Shown: piece after piece, positions 27,724-37,289 of the stretch
How the letters are laid out: every line of letters begins with the position of its first letter
Numbering within the stretch: position 1 is the stretch's first letter
Assembly: GCF_000940805.1 (NCBI RefSeq)
Contig: NZ_CP007142.1
Location: 4,378,593-4,442,592 of the forward strand
DNA: 64,000 bases
Direction of reading: 5' to 3'
Origin: Gynuella sunshinyii YC6258
Lineage (GTDB): Bacteria; Pseudomonadota; Gammaproteobacteria; Pseudomonadales; Natronospirillaceae
Notes under the pieces: generated by a model
Database searches by the model: none
Seen by the model: the letters and a program-made list of their open reading frames with translations, nothing else
What the model was told of the DNA's origin: nothing
Made by a program: the position numbers and the translations under genes

Positions 27724-29195
27724 CCGTGGTTCGGGGATCGAAAATAATGAATGGCCGCAGGTACTGGAATCGTTTACGGCCGGATTCAGTTTTCAACCGG
27801 ATTGCCTGGGCTTTGGTTGCAGGTATCCTATTGGTACAGGTGCTTGGCAACTCCATCTGGGTTGATCAAATTCGTCAGGAGGTTGTGAAAGACACCCAGG
27901 AAAATACCGAGAATCTCGCCGATGCACTCAGTACCACATTGAGATATATCAGCAAAATGCCGGCAAACTACCGTTCAATTATGTTGGAACAGCTCCGGGA
28001 AGCCGGTGGTTCGCGTTTTTACATCACTCAAAACACTCAACAGATCGATATTCAGCCGTTACCAGATTCCATTCTGAGTGATCTGGTTATAACACTGATC
28101 AAACAGCACCTGAACCAGGAATGGGCTCCGCAAAACACCAAAGTAGCATTGGCTTCACCAACAGATCTCAAGGTAAAACCAAACAGTTATCTGCTTGATC
28201 TGCCTGCCTACGTCGTCAGTCAGCATATTATCCTGTCTCCCAAACCAGCGCCGTTACTGGTGGTGCAGATTGAAGTGCAACAGGGGGTGTGGATATATAT
28301 GGCGGCGTTGATGCCTGACCCGTTTTTTCTGGATAAGTACCAACCGTTGACCACGGATCATATCTTTCTGCAGATGCTAACCATGATTACCATTTTGATA
28401 CTGTTGTTTTTCGTGGTTCGCTGGATCACCCACCCCATGCGGCGACTGTCCATTGCAGCCGAAAAATTTGGTCGCGGGGAACCCCATCCTCCCATCGATA
28501 CCGCGGGAACTCTCGAGTACAGGCGCACAGCTCATGCTTTTAATGAAATGGAACAACGTATACAACGCTATATGGAAGATCGGGAACGACTGTTCATTTC
28601 CATTTCCCATGACTTACGCACCCCAATCACGCGTCTGAGGTTACGAGCAGGCATGTTGGATGACGAGCAATTAGCCGAGGAATTTGATGATGACCTGGAA
28701 GAGCTGGAACTGATGGTCAACGGCGCTCTGCAAACTGTAAGAGACACCAATATCCATGAAAACCATCGCGATATAGATATTAATAAGCTGCTATCGAGAC
28801 TGATAGAACCATTGCAAAAATCCGGTCGCGACATCGATTTTCAGCCACAACCTGTACCACCCGTGACAGCTCGCCCCCTGGCCCTCAAAAGAGCATTGAC
28901 CAACTTGCTCGACAATGCATTGCACTACGGCGAGCGGGTGGAAGTAACAACCAGAGTCGACCCTGGCGAACTAACCATCGAAATCCGGGATCATGGGCCG
29001 GGTATACAAGGCAATACCGACTCTTTGTTTCAGCCCTATACCCGCCTTCCTCATGGCCAAAGCAAAAACCAGCAGGGACTCGGACTGGGCCTTAACATTG
29101 CCCAGCAACTGATTCACAGTCACGGTGGGGAATTAAGTTTGCGTAATCACCCCCAAGGGGGATTGCTGGTGGAGGTTCGATTACCGCTTCAATGA
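27720..29195 (+). CDS. EnvZ-type sensor histidine kinase (GtrS-like)
   Basis: A 491-residue inner-membrane kinase: first helix about 27-48, a periplasmic sensor domain of about 160 residues, second helix about 220-237, HAMP, then the H-box ISISHDLRTPITRLRLRAGM. The ATPase core follows with NLLDNALHYG, IRDHGPGI and GLGLGLNIAQQLIHSHGG. The start overlaps the regulator stop (ATGA). The periplasmic domain is the likely docking place for sugar or for the loaded binding protein encoded upstream. Confidence 0.93.
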   Translation: MTVVRGSKIMNGRRYWNRLRPDSVFNRIAWALVAGILLVQVLGNSIWVDQIRQEVVKDTQENTENLADALSTTLRYISKMPANYRSIMLEQLREAGGSRFYITQNTQQIDIQPLPDSILSDLVITLIKQHLNQEWAPQNTKVALASPTDLKVKPNSYLLDLPAYVVSQHIILSPKPAPLLVVQIEVQQGVWIYMAALMPDPFFLDKYQPLTTDHIFLQMLTMITILILLFFVVRWITHPMRRLSIAAEKFGRGEPHPPIDTAGTLEYRRTAHAFNEMEQRIQRYMEDRERLFISISHDLRTPITRLRLRAGMLDDEQLAEEFDDDLEELELMVNGALQTVRDTNIHENHRDIDINKLLSRLIEPLQKSGRDIDFQPQPVPPVTARPLALKRALTNLLDNALHYGERVEVTTRVDPGELTIEIRDHGPGIQGNTDSLFQPYTRLPHGQSKNQQGLGLGLNIAQQLIHSHGGELSLRNHPQGGLLVEVRLPLQ

Positions 29196-29202
29196 ACAAC
29201 CA

Positions 29203-29241
29203 GATTATCGCGACTGCAACTCATACCCAGTCACGATAATC
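29203..29241. terminator. stem-loop between convergent kinase and dehydrogenase genes
   Basis: A 14-base arm (29203-29216) is complementary to 29228-29241 with one mismatch. It lies just after the kinase stop and before the convergent dehydrogenase stop. There is no long T run, so it may be a weak or bidirectional terminator. Confidence 0.5.
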
Positions 29242-29262
29242 CACTGTTTCAGCCTAACGTTA

Positions 29263-30303
29263 CTAAAACTCAGTCACAACAGTGACGCCAGGAACCGCCG
29301 AACGATCCATCGTCATAAGTACATCAATGGATTGTTCCAGACTAATGGTTCGACCCAGAAGTTTTTGTGGTAACAATTTGCCTGACTGCAACATCTCCAA
29401 CATGGCACCATAACGATAAGCCTGCATACCATGACTGCCGATCAATTCGAGTTCATCTGCGATGACTTTACCCATCGGAATGGCTGGATAAGCCTGGTCC
29501 CCTAACATCAATCCAACCTGAATATGTTTGCCTCGTTTTCGTAAATTCAAAATGGAATTTACACAGGTCTGTTGATGCCCTAATGCATCCAATGACACAT
29601 GAACACCACCTTTCGTCATCTCTTTAATGGCCTCAACCACATTGGCAACCCGGGTAGAGTTGATAGTGGCGACAGCACCAAGGGAGCGTGCCAGTTCAAG
29701 TCGGCTTTCAACAACATCGATAGCGATGACATTGGCACCCGTCGCTGCTGCAATCATAATCGCCGACAAACCCACACCGCCACAACCATGTACGGCAACC
29801 CATTGCCCTGCTGATACCTGTCCCTGATCGACAATCGCCCGGAATGAAGTGACAAACCTGCACCCCAGACTGGCAGCAGTGACAAAGTCCAGCTCCTCCG
29901 GTAACCGAACCAGGTTGATATCGGCATGATGAACAGCAACGTATTCTGCAAAAGATCCCCAGTGGGTAAATCCTGGCTGTGTCTGTTTTTCACACACCTG
30001 ATGATTACCAGACTGACATTCAGCACACAAGCCGCAGGCGTTCACAAATGGGACAGTGACTCTATCTCCAACTTTGAAGCGCTGTACAAGACTGCCAACC
30101 GCTTGAACCACACCGGCAAATTCGTGACCTGGAACATGAGGTAATCGAATATCCGGATCATGACCCATCCAGCCATGCCAATCACTTCGACAGACACCGG
30201 TTGCTTTTACTTTTACCACGACACCATGAGGTGGAGGTACAGGATCAGGTACAGACATCAATCTTGGGGGGGCAGAAAAACTCTCATAAACGACTGCTTT
30301 CAT
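29263..30303 (-). CDS. zinc-dependent alcohol dehydrogenase, MDR family
   Basis: A 346-residue medium-chain dehydrogenase. Catalytic zinc ligands lie in [11 protein letters not shown] and GHEFAGVV; the structural zinc site is [16 protein letters not shown]; the NAD(P) fold has [14 protein letters not shown]. It oxidises alcohols to aldehydes or the reverse with NAD(P). The order of motifs and length suit the family well, but the substrate is unknown. It converges with the kinase gene and has no evident operon partner. Confidence 0.9.
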   Translation of the reverse strand: MKAVVYESFSAPPRLMSVPDPVPPPHGVVVKVKATGVCRSDWHGWMGHDPDIRLPHVPGHEFAGVVQAVGSLVQRFKVGDRVTVPFVNACGLCAECQSGNHQVCEKQTQPGFTHWGSFAEYVAVHHADINLVRLPEELDFVTAASLGCRFVTSFRAIVDQGQVSAGQWVAVHGCGGVGLSAIMIAAATGANVIAIDVVESRLELARSLGAVATINSTRVANVVEAIKEMTKGGVHVSLDALGHQQTCVNSILNLRKRGKHIQVGLMLGDQAYPAIPMGKVIADELELIGSHGMQAYRYGAMLEMLQSGKLLPQKLLGRTISLEQSIDVLMTMDRSAVPGVTVVTEF

Positions 30304-31140
30304 GGTTTTATAACCTCACGTTTGTTAAAGTCTGTTCACAGGCCGGCTATATCATCCCGAAAAATAGTTTTACGTTACTTTTCATGTATCGAATCAACCC
30401 TGGATGAAAGGTCTTCTGTTCCTGTCTGGTATGGCCTGAATAAAACCGAAAACAACATCCAGGACAAACAACAGAACCGCCCGATAGATTCTGAAAAAAG
30501 TGCACCATTGTCCGATCATATACCTGATTTCAGCGGATTACAGAGAACAATGAGCATTCTCGTTTCAGAAAGATATTCATTATTTTTTATATGGCAAAAT
30601 GCTTTATATCTGGCAGAATTTCAATAGCCAAAATGAAATAATCAAAAATCGTAACGTTACACTTGTCTTTGCAGTCGATAACAACCAAACAGCTGCAAGC
30701 CACGGTGATAATGAACATCATGGTACTGAAGAAGAATAATGCATTGAGAGCCCGTGCAGAACAACCATCTTAAAGGACTATGGCACCACGCGACATCTAT
30801 GCTCTAGCAGATTACAGACATCTAACCAGGACAAGCCGCAGGCGTTACACTATTAATCCGGTCATCAAATAGTTCGTCCTGATCTGTTTGATTGTCGCCC
30901 TGAGAAATCTGCGGTGTTGCCCGAAACACCGAATCGTCGGTCCGCTTGATTTCCCGTGGTTCGAATATAGGCTATGGCGAACGGTGTGGTCCAATACTTC
31001 AATACCCCCTGCATCACACTGTTAACCCGACATAAATGCTTACCAAGTTAATACACATTCGTGAAGATATGGAACGCCATAATTTTCACTTAGCTCGTTT
31101 ACCATCTGCGAATCAGGAATCTTATCCGGTCGGAAAAAAA
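30304..31140. other. long gap without recognised genes, containing a dispersed repeat
   Basis: About 840 bp upstream of the dehydrogenase. No frame has both a plausible start and protein-like composition; short open stretches look random or decayed. The right end contains a repeat shared with 63592-63672. The stretch is AT-rich and could be the scar of a lost mobile element. Confidence 0.5.
30973..31052 (+). repeat. about 80-bp dispersed repeat, copy A
   Basis: Aligns with 63592-63672: both contain CTGCATCACACT, then TTAACCCGACATAAAT and end in GTTAAT, with further similarity upstream (TATGGC, GGTGTG). In copy B, TTAACCCG and CGGGTTAA form an inverted repeat. Likely a remnant or end of a mobile element. 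Confidence 0.6.
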
Positions 31141-31836
31141 TCACTCCTGATAGGCAATGCAGTGACCATCAACTCTAACACGACATTGGGAATCATGATA
31201 TTTGAGATACAGGCCGTACACAGCGGCAACCAACAACAATCCTTTTAATAACAGCAACGAATATTTTTTAAAACTGAACGTTTGGGTCTTGACTTGAGAA
31301 GAGGTTCGCCAGGACTTCTGAAACGTAGCCTGCCGGGCTGCCACAGCAGCTTCATACTGTTGTCTGAACAGAGTATCGTCAGCATGATTAAAATAAGGAA
31401 TGTTGAGATCGTTAAAAAAATCAAATCCTTTTTCCAACAAACACAGGTTCGTATCCGTCCATTCCGGATACTCGCGCTGTAGATACTGCGACTGCTCCAC
31501 GGTCAGCAATAGAAAACCATGAGTGTCATTCTCAAGAGAGTCTTTATGTTGCCATACTTCGTAACTGGATTTCAGAATCTCTGCCAAAGAGCTGATCACG
31601 ACATAGCGATCTGATCCGGTGTGCGTCAGCGGTACAGGGAACGTTTGCCCCTGATAACAAATGGAAGCATCATACTTGGTTACCAAATATTCAAATGACT
31701 GACCATGGACCAACTGTTCACTAAAAGCACCAACAACGTCTTGCTCTGAAGCACGCCAGTCGATCCAGATAAACTGATCTTCAAACACATCACCTTCAGA
31801 CTGCACCAACTGATCAATATTAAGAGTCTGACGCAT
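31141..31836 (-). CDS. hypothetical protein with C-terminal membrane anchor (231 aa)
   Basis: A 231-residue acidic protein. The N-terminal 190 residues look soluble and contain many aromatic residues (FIWIDWRASEQDVVGAF, YPEWTDTNLCLLEKGFDFF). Near residue 195-212 comes one hydrophobic helix (YSLLLLKGLLLVAAVYGLYL), followed by a short tail with two Cys (CRVRVDGHCIAYQE). This suggests a tail-anchored protein with a short periplasmic end. No family recognised. It is followed by the copy A repeat region and preceded by the S66 peptidase gene. Confidence 0.65.
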   Translation of the reverse strand: MRQTLNIDQLVQSEGDVFEDQFIWIDWRASEQDVVGAFSEQLVHGQSFEYLVTKYDASICYQGQTFPVPLTHTGSDRYVVISSLAEILKSSYEVWQHKDSLENDTHGFLLLTVEQSQYLQREYPEWTDTNLCLLEKGFDFFNDLNIPYFNHADDTLFRQQYEAAVAARQATFQKSWRTSSQVKTQTFSFKKYSLLLLKGLLLVAAVYGLYLKYHDSQCRVRVDGHCIAYQE

Positions 31837-31902
31837 GAACCTACCTTACTGAATCACCACTCGCAAAATCCACATTAATCCGAACTGTCTGACAAATATA
31901 TG

Positions 31903-32940
31903 TCATGCATCGGAAAAAGCAGATTCCATGAGTCGCAATTGTCGACGGTCACAGTCAATCTGACATTCGATGCCCAATGGCATCACCAGCTGCGGATCGG
32001 TATGACCAAAATCCAGACGAGAGACCACTGGCAGGTCTGACCGGCCAAACTCACGGCTTATGACCATTGTTAAGGTCTCGTCCAGAGCATCCTTTTCGGC
32101 ATCACTATAACTGTTAGGACGCCCCACCAGAACACCGTTTATTCGCTCGAACACCCCAAGCATGCCATAATTTCGCAGCCAGTGTCGTATCTGCCCGACG
32201 GGCGGTTTATCTTCAGACGTTTCCAGAAACAGGACTTTACCATTCCAAAAGTCTTCGTCTGGCCAGAATCGGGTACCTTTCATCATTTCCAGCACTTCAA
32301 CGCAACCACCAAACAAACGCCCGCTGCAGACGCCACTGCCCTGTAAAAAACGAGGACCATGATTGATTTCGGCTTCTTTGACTTTGCCGGTATTGGCAAC
32401 ATCTGACCAACTGGGATATCCCGTATGATATTCCTCAAATACCGGCATCTCCCACGCTTCAGGCGAATTGAACAGAACCCCTGTCAAATAGTTTCGGTAA
32501 GCTTCGGAAAAAGCGTTTAGCTGTGAAAAACCCGCCATGACCGCAGGTCCGTTAAATGAGACCAGGCCAAGCTGGTTAAAATAGCTGGTCAAGGTGGTGG
32601 TATCAGAATAACCCATAAAGAATTTTGGATTGTTTCGAACGATGTCAGTGTCAATATAAGGCAGGATGCGAACAGAATCTTCACCTCCAATTGTGCTGAT
32701 GATGCCATCGACAGATGTATTGGCGAATGCATCATTAATATCCCGGGCCCGCAATTTTGGATCAAGATACAGTGTTGTTGCATCAGTCGTCGCGGTTGGA
32801 AATTCCACGACGTTAAACCCGAGTGCACGGATATTGCTGAGGCCTTGCTGATAAATATGTGGAAATAGTGAAGGACCACCCCAAGAGGGCGACAATACTG
32901 CGATGGTATTGCCCTTTTGCAGTGCTTTTGGTTTTTGCAT
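31903..32940 (-). CDS. S66-family LD-carboxypeptidase / MccF-like serine peptidase
   Basis: A serine peptidase of the LdcA/MccF family. The nucleophile elbow is FMGYSDTTTL (Ser about 117); STIGGEDSVRILPYID and the later LETSEDKPPVGQIRHWLRNYG and HTDPQLVMPLG are typical of the family, supplying Glu and His of the Ser-Glu-His triad. LdcA trims the terminal D-Ala of tetrapeptides during murein recycling; MccF-type members cleave acyl-amino-acid antibiotics. The sequence leans to the MccF side by its long C-terminal part. I start at MQKPKALQKG (32940); the frame extends 15 codons upstream. Confidence 0.85.
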   Translation of the reverse strand: MQKPKALQKGNTIAVLSPSWGGPSLFPHIYQQGLSNIRALGFNVVEFPTATTDATTLYLDPKLRARDINDAFANTSVDGIISTIGGEDSVRILPYIDTDIVRNNPKFFMGYSDTTTLTSYFNQLGLVSFNGPAVMAGFSQLNAFSEAYRNYLTGVLFNSPEAWEMPVFEEYHTGYPSWSDVANTGKVKEAEINHGPRFLQGSGVCSGRLFGGCVEVLEMMKGTRFWPDEDFWNGKVLFLETSEDKPPVGQIRHWLRNYGMLGVFERINGVLVGRPNSYSDAEKDALDETLTMVISREFGRSDLPVVSRLDFGHTDPQLVMPLGIECQIDCDRRQLRLMESAFSDA

Positions 32941-33078
32941 GTTATATCCCAATACTGGTACCGGGAAATTTATATACAACAACACAGACGATTACAAACC
33001 TGTTGATTACTCCTGGACGAAAAAATGATCAAACAGATAGATATTCAAGGGCAGAGTCGCTACCGGACAGAGGTGAAA

Positions 33079-33140
33079 CGGGCAGAAAGCTGCCCGTGAT
33101 TGAAAATTGACCAGCAAGCGTTTGCTGTATCACTTGCTGG
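33079..33140 (-). terminator. two hairpins downstream of ligB
   Basis: CGGGCAG-AAAG-CTGCCCG (33079-33096) and an 8-bp stem CCAGCAAG/CTTGCTGG (33111-33118 with 33133-33140) follow the ligB stop on the minus strand. T runs are short. They probably mark the end of the lig operon transcript. Confidence 0.55.
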
Positions 33141-33162
33141 TATCTACCAGAAAAACAACAAC

Positions 33163-34005
33163 CTATTCGTCATTCTCCACCACCAGAATACCGGCTCCGG
33201 TATTGGAAACAGGCGCATGGTAATGTTTATGGATCAACTTGACTTTATCCGTCAAGGCACCTCGCATGACCAGCCACATAATGACTTCAATACCCTCGGT
33301 ACCTGCATGCTCCATAATTTCAGCATTGGAAAACCGGGTCAGCCACTCGGGATCATTCACAATTTTATCCATGGTTTCGATATCGAAATCAGGATTGATG
33401 ATACCAGCCCGTTCCCCTTGTAACTGGTGCGATAAACCTCCGGTGCCGATGATAACCACCTTGGCATCTTCAGGATAAGATTCAATAGCTGTTTTCAGAG
33501 CTTTACCAAGTTTATAGCAGCGCAGGGCACTGGGTAGCGGATGCTGTACGGTGTTTACTGCCAAGGGGATGCCTTTGACCGGCCAGGTATCCTTGTCTCC
33601 CCACATCAGGTTCATCGGCACCATGAAGCCGTGATCGACTTTCATCTCCTGACAGATGGTCATATCGAATTCGCTTTCGATTAGTTTTTGTACCACATGC
33701 CAGGAAAACTCTTCATCCCCCTCTACCGACTTCAGAGTTGGAATCCCCCAGCCTTCGTCATCGTTGAAATACTCTCGGGCGCAACCCAGGGCAAATGTCG
33801 GAACTGTATCGAGAAAGAAATTGAGGCCATGATCGTTATAAATAATGATAGCAATATCAGGCTTTACCTCTTCCAGCCACTCTTTAACTGGACCATAACC
33901 ATCGAACAATGGCTTCCAATAATCGTCCTGTTGTAAATTATTAGCCATGGCATTGCCTATGGATGGAATATGAGAAGTGGTAATACCACCAACGATCTTA
34001 GCCAT
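33163..34005 (-). CDS. ligB: protocatechuate 4,5-dioxygenase beta (catalytic) subunit
   Basis: Type II extradiol dioxygenase that opens protocatechuate between C4 and C5 to 4-carboxy-2-hydroxymuconate semialdehyde. The iron ligand His12 is in GGITTSHIPSIG and the second His in IIYNDHGLNFFLD (residue 59, equivalent to His61 of Sphingobium LigB). KVDHGFMVPMNLMWG carries the active-site His, and VIIGTGGLSHQLQGERAGIIN the later one. The start at 34005 (MAKIVGG) follows GGAGG. It overlaps the ligA stop by eight bases. Last gene of the operon. Confidence 0.96.
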   Translation of the reverse strand: MAKIVGGITTSHIPSIGNAMANNLQQDDYWKPLFDGYGPVKEWLEEVKPDIAIIIYNDHGLNFFLDTVPTFALGCAREYFNDDEGWGIPTLKSVEGDEEFSWHVVQKLIESEFDMTICQEMKVDHGFMVPMNLMWGDKDTWPVKGIPLAVNTVQHPLPSALRCYKLGKALKTAIESYPEDAKVVIIGTGGLSHQLQGERAGIINPDFDIETMDKIVNDPEWLTRFSNAEIMEHAGTEGIEVIMWLVMRGALTDKVKLIHKHYHAPVSNTGAGILVVENDE

Positions 34006-34396
34006 AAAAACCTCCAGCCTTGTTCTTTTTTTCTGCAATACCAGCGGAGTTGTCGAGCAACTTCTGTTTAAACTGATCTGTAGTTATATTTTGCATAATG
34101 GCACAGGCGTCCTGTACGCTCTGACCATGGAATATGGCCACTTTCGCGAGATAATAAATGTTGCCTCCCAATCGCAATAATTGCAGCCAATCGCCTGTCA
34201 GCACTGCTTTGGTGGTTTCTTCTGACAATTCGTATTTACGACAATATGCTTCCATATCGTTAGCGAACACTTCGCGATTTTCTTTGTTATTAAATGACAT
34301 ACACATTTTGTTCAGACGATAGCCCATTGAGGACTTACGGCCGTCAAAAACGTAGGTACCTGGAATATGATCGTATTCTTGTTTGTTCCACACCAT
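33998..34396 (-). CDS. ligA: protocatechuate 4,5-dioxygenase alpha subunit
   Basis: Small helical subunit that covers the LigB active site. Landmarks: PGTYVFDGRKSSMGYRLNKM and CMSFNNKENREVF, then LTGDWLQLLRLGGNIYYLAK. The ATG at 34396 lies eight bases after GAGG and is preferred over the ATG two codons upstream, which is too close to that site. The product is 132 residues. Transcribed between the aldo/keto reductase gene and ligB. Confidence 0.95.
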   Translation of the reverse strand: MVWNKQEYDHIPGTYVFDGRKSSMGYRLNKMCMSFNNKENREVFANDMEAYCRKYELSEETTKAVLTGDWLQLLRLGGNIYYLAKVAIFHGQSVQDACAIMQNITTDQFKQKLLDNSAGIAEKKNKAGGFYG

Positions 34397-34417
34397 GATC
34401 ATGACCTCGTAGTGGTT

Positions 34418-35410
34418 TCAGCGAAATTCTTCGGTATCAATTTCTGCCTGGGTTGCTTCGTTATAACGGGGGCCGGAAACAGCTTCGTACCGGAACGTAT
34501 CACTCAACTTCTGCAAGTCATCATCGCTGAGGATCAACTGACTGGCAGCCAGGTTATCGAGCATATGCTGTCGATTGGTAGTGCCTGGAATCACAACAAT
34601 ATTTTCGGATTGCTGCAGCACCCAGGCTAACGCCACCTGGGCCATCGTCGCGTCGTGATGTTTAGCGATTTGTCTGACCGGCTCCAGTAACTCAAGGTTA
34701 AGTCGATAGTTTTCAGGCGCAAATCTTGGCATGGCCCGGCGAATATCTTGGCTGGTTAGAGTACTGACATCCGTTAATATTCCGCCGAGAAATCCTCGCG
34801 CCACCGGACTGAATGCAACAAATGTCACGCCCAGTTGCTCACAGGTATTCAGGACGCTGATTTCCGGATTCCGGGTCCACAGCGAATATTCAGTCTGTAA
34901 TGCCGTAATGGGATGAACCGCATGGGCTTTCCTGAGAGTAGCCGACGAAACTTCAGACAGACCAATCGCTTTTATTTTGCCTTCTTTTACCAGATCTGCG
35001 AGGGCACCGACGCTTTCTTCAATAGGAACGGATTTGTCCCATCGGTGAAGATAGTAGAGATCGATGACTTCAGTCTGTAAACGCTGAAGAGAGTCTTCGC
35101 AGGTCTTTTTTAACACTTCTGGGCGACCATCTATTTTGCGTTTACCGGAATCGTCTTTAAACATTCCACATTTGCTGGCCAGAAAATATTCATGACGCCG
35201 ATGACCAATGGCATTGCCCAGTAACGTTTCGTTATTACCAAAACCATATAATGCTGCGGTATCCAGATGGGTATATCCAGCATCCAATGCTGCATTCAGA
35301 AGCTGCACAGCGGCAGTTTCGTCCATAGGCGCACCATAGGCATGGGACAGGTTCATGCATCCCAAACCAACGGAAGTAACGCTGGCACTCCCAAGCATAC
35401 GTTTTTTCAT
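34418..35410 (-). CDS. aldo/keto reductase in the protocatechuate operon
   Basis: NADPH-dependent aldo/keto reductase of the AKR13/YakC type. The barrel's catalytic tetrad is visible: Asp in YTHLDTAALYGFGNNE, Tyr in the same stretch, Lys in FLASKCGMF, His in YYLHRWDKSVPIEE. NADPH-binding GTTNRQHMLDNLAA is near the C terminus. The start at 35410 (MKKRMLG) leaves 20 bases after ligC; the frame extends upstream into ligC without a better site. A reductase is not part of the standard 4,5-cleavage route; it may handle an aromatic aldehyde or a ring-cleavage semialdehyde. Confidence 0.88.
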   Translation of the reverse strand: MKKRMLGSASVTSVGLGCMNLSHAYGAPMDETAAVQLLNAALDAGYTHLDTAALYGFGNNETLLGNAIGHRRHEYFLASKCGMFKDDSGKRKIDGRPEVLKKTCEDSLQRLQTEVIDLYYLHRWDKSVPIEESVGALADLVKEGKIKAIGLSEVSSATLRKAHAVHPITALQTEYSLWTRNPEISVLNTCEQLGVTFVAFSPVARGFLGGILTDVSTLTSQDIRRAMPRFAPENYRLNLELLEPVRQIAKHHDATMAQVALAWVLQQSENIVVIPGTTNRQHMLDNLAASQLILSDDDLQKLSDTFRYEAVSGPRYNEATQAEIDTEEFR

Positions 35411-35430
35411 CACTTTAACTTTCCCGTGTC

Positions 35431-36372
35431 TTACAGTAATCGTTCGAGCTGATCGAGAGTTTCCATGGCCGGCAAACATTGAGCGACGCTGGAGTTAGGT
35501 TCCCTGCCCTCCCGAATGGCGGCAAAAAACTCGCGGTCCTGTAATTCGATTCCATTGTTCGAAACTGCCACACCGCTAAGATCAACCGGCTTCTCATAAC
35601 CATCCACCAAATCATCATAACGGGCAATGTAGGTACCATTGTCACAGATATAACGGAAAAATGTCCCCAATGGACCATTATTATTGAACGACAATGAAAG
35701 CGTGCATAATGCCCCAGATGGCACTTTCATGCCGATACTCATGTCCATCGCAATGCCAAGATCCGGGTGTATCGGTCCCTGTAAAGCCTGAACCTGAGTG
35801 GCGCGTTCACCCGTCTGATACTGAAACAGATCCACGGTGTGACAGGCATGGTGCCACAGTAGATGATCGGTCCAGGAACGTGGCTGTCCTTTGGCATTGG
35901 TATTGGTGCGACGAAAGAAATAAGTCTGGACGTCCATTTGCTGCACTTTTAATTCACCGGCAACAATCTTGTTGTGAATCCATTGATGACTCGGGTTGAA
36001 ACGGCGGGTGTGTCCGGCCATTGCAACCAGACCGGTTTTTTGCTGGGTCTCTACCAATTTTCGGGCATCCGCAATATTGTCCGCCATGGGAATTTCCACC
36101 ATGACATGCTTACCGGCTTCAAGACATTGGATCGCCTGACTTGCGTGCATCTGCGTTGGTGTACACAACAGCACTGCATCCACATCGCTGATGGCGAGTG
36201 ACTCTTCCAGTTTGTCAGTGGAATGTACAATACCCTGCTCTTTGGCAAATGCTGCCATTTTTACTGCATCACTGCCCACCACAGAAACCACTTCCACGCC
36301 ATCAATCTGGCGACAGGCATCCAGGTGTTTCATACCAAAAGCGCCCGCTGCTCCCGCAATACATACTTTCAT
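35431..36372 (-). CDS. ligC: 4-carboxy-2-hydroxymuconate-6-semialdehyde dehydrogenase
   Basis: Gfo/Idh/MocA-type NADP-dependent dehydrogenase that converts the cyclic hemiacetal of the ring-cleavage product to 2-pyrone-4,6-dicarboxylate. The N-terminal VCIAGAAGAFGMKHLDAC is the nucleotide-binding turn; AGKHVMVEIPMADNIADA, MAGHTRRFNPSHQW and WTDHLLWHHACHTVDLFQYQ are characteristic of LigC. 313 residues, the usual size. AGGAG precedes the ATG. Confidence 0.94.
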   Translation of the reverse strand: MKVCIAGAAGAFGMKHLDACRQIDGVEVVSVVGSDAVKMAAFAKEQGIVHSTDKLEESLAISDVDAVLLCTPTQMHASQAIQCLEAGKHVMVEIPMADNIADARKLVETQQKTGLVAMAGHTRRFNPSHQWIHNKIVAGELKVQQMDVQTYFFRRTNTNAKGQPRSWTDHLLWHHACHTVDLFQYQTGERATQVQALQGPIHPDLGIAMDMSIGMKVPSGALCTLSLSFNNNGPLGTFFRYICDNGTYIARYDDLVDGYEKPVDLSGVAVSNNGIELQDREFFAAIREGREPNSSVAQCLPAMETLDQLERLL

Positions 36373-36391
36373 TCGTCGCTCTCCTTTATCT

Positions 36392-37285
36392 TTAGTTGAA
36401 TAACTTTGCCAGAATCAGATCAGCCATTTTACGATAGTCGGTTTCAGTATTTCGTAGTCGTAACTGACCAATCTTCTGTTGTAACTTTGCCGTATTTGCA
36501 GACATGGACTCGGTAAATCCGAGTTCTGATAAAAACAAATCCACTTCCTGCATTTCCGCCGCCCGGCGAATACCATGCTGAGTCATACGCTCCAGGTTAT
36601 AGGCGGCTTTGTTTTTCCAGTCGAATCCGGGATAAGACAGGTCCAGAGACTCCAGTACCCGTTCATCCACACCTGCCAACCGGCCTGCCAGTACACATTC
36701 AGCAGTTAACGCCTCCATCCCCTTGACCATAATACTGCGGATCATTTTTATGGATGAGGATGCGCCGATCTCTCCTTCAACCACTTTGGGGTTCAACCCT
36801 AAAGCAGAGAAAATTTCTGTACCTTCTGTGGCATAAGGCCCACTAAGCAACAATGGTGTTTTATTCCGCAGCGGATAAACCGGAGCCATGACAGCAACAT
36901 CAACATAGCAGGCCCCCTGCTCAGCGATCATTCCAGCCGAATTTTTCTTGGTATTCGGCGAGCAGGAGTTACAGTCGAAGAAAAACACTCCAGGCTGAAG
37001 ATAGGGCACAGCACTTCTGGCAGCAGCCTGCGCCTGATCTGCCGTGACGACGGAAATAATCCAGTCGGCATCGGTCAGCGCTTCCTCCAACGACTGGCAT
37101 TGCTGTATCCCGTACTCTTGAAAATCCTGTTGTTTGGCAGTGCGCGTTTGTTCATCATCGCTGATGGACTTGATATCGAAACCGGACATTTGTGCCAGTT
37201 CAGCAATATTCATACTCCTGGAAAACGCACCTGCAGCCTCGCCCACGCCGAGGAATACCAGTTTTTTTTCCGTTAACACTGACAT
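36392..37285 (-). CDS. NAD(P)-binding beta-hydroxyacid-dehydrogenase-like protein with DUF1932 domain
   Basis: A 297-residue protein with an N-terminal Rossmann fold (LVFLGVGEAAGAFSRSM, FFFDCNSCSPNTKK, YVDVAVMAPVYPLRNKTPLL) like 6-phosphogluconate and 3-hydroxyisobutyrate dehydrogenases. The C-terminal DUF1932 helical domain contains SSIKMIRSIMVKGMEALTAEC. It lies between ligI and ligC, four bases after ligI, in the place where related clusters often have the 4-oxalomesaconate hydratase gene. A dehydrogenase is not needed in the known route, so its job here is open: an alternative oxidation step, or handling a side product. Confidence 0.82.
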   Translation of the reverse strand: MSVLTEKKLVFLGVGEAAGAFSRSMNIAELAQMSGFDIKSISDDEQTRTAKQQDFQEYGIQQCQSLEEALTDADWIISVVTADQAQAAARSAVPYLQPGVFFFDCNSCSPNTKKNSAGMIAEQGACYVDVAVMAPVYPLRNKTPLLLSGPYATEGTEIFSALGLNPKVVEGEIGASSSIKMIRSIMVKGMEALTAECVLAGRLAGVDERVLESLDLSYPGFDWKNKAAYNLERMTQHGIRRAAEMQEVDLFLSELGFTESMSANTAKLQQKIGQLRLRNTETDYRKMADLILAKLFN

Positions 37286-37289
37286 TTTC

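Noticed and set aside
30160-30627. 155-aa plus-strand frame at the start of the dehydrogenase gene
   Set aside because: Its first third is antisense to the dehydrogenase; the rest has no family and no start signal of its own.
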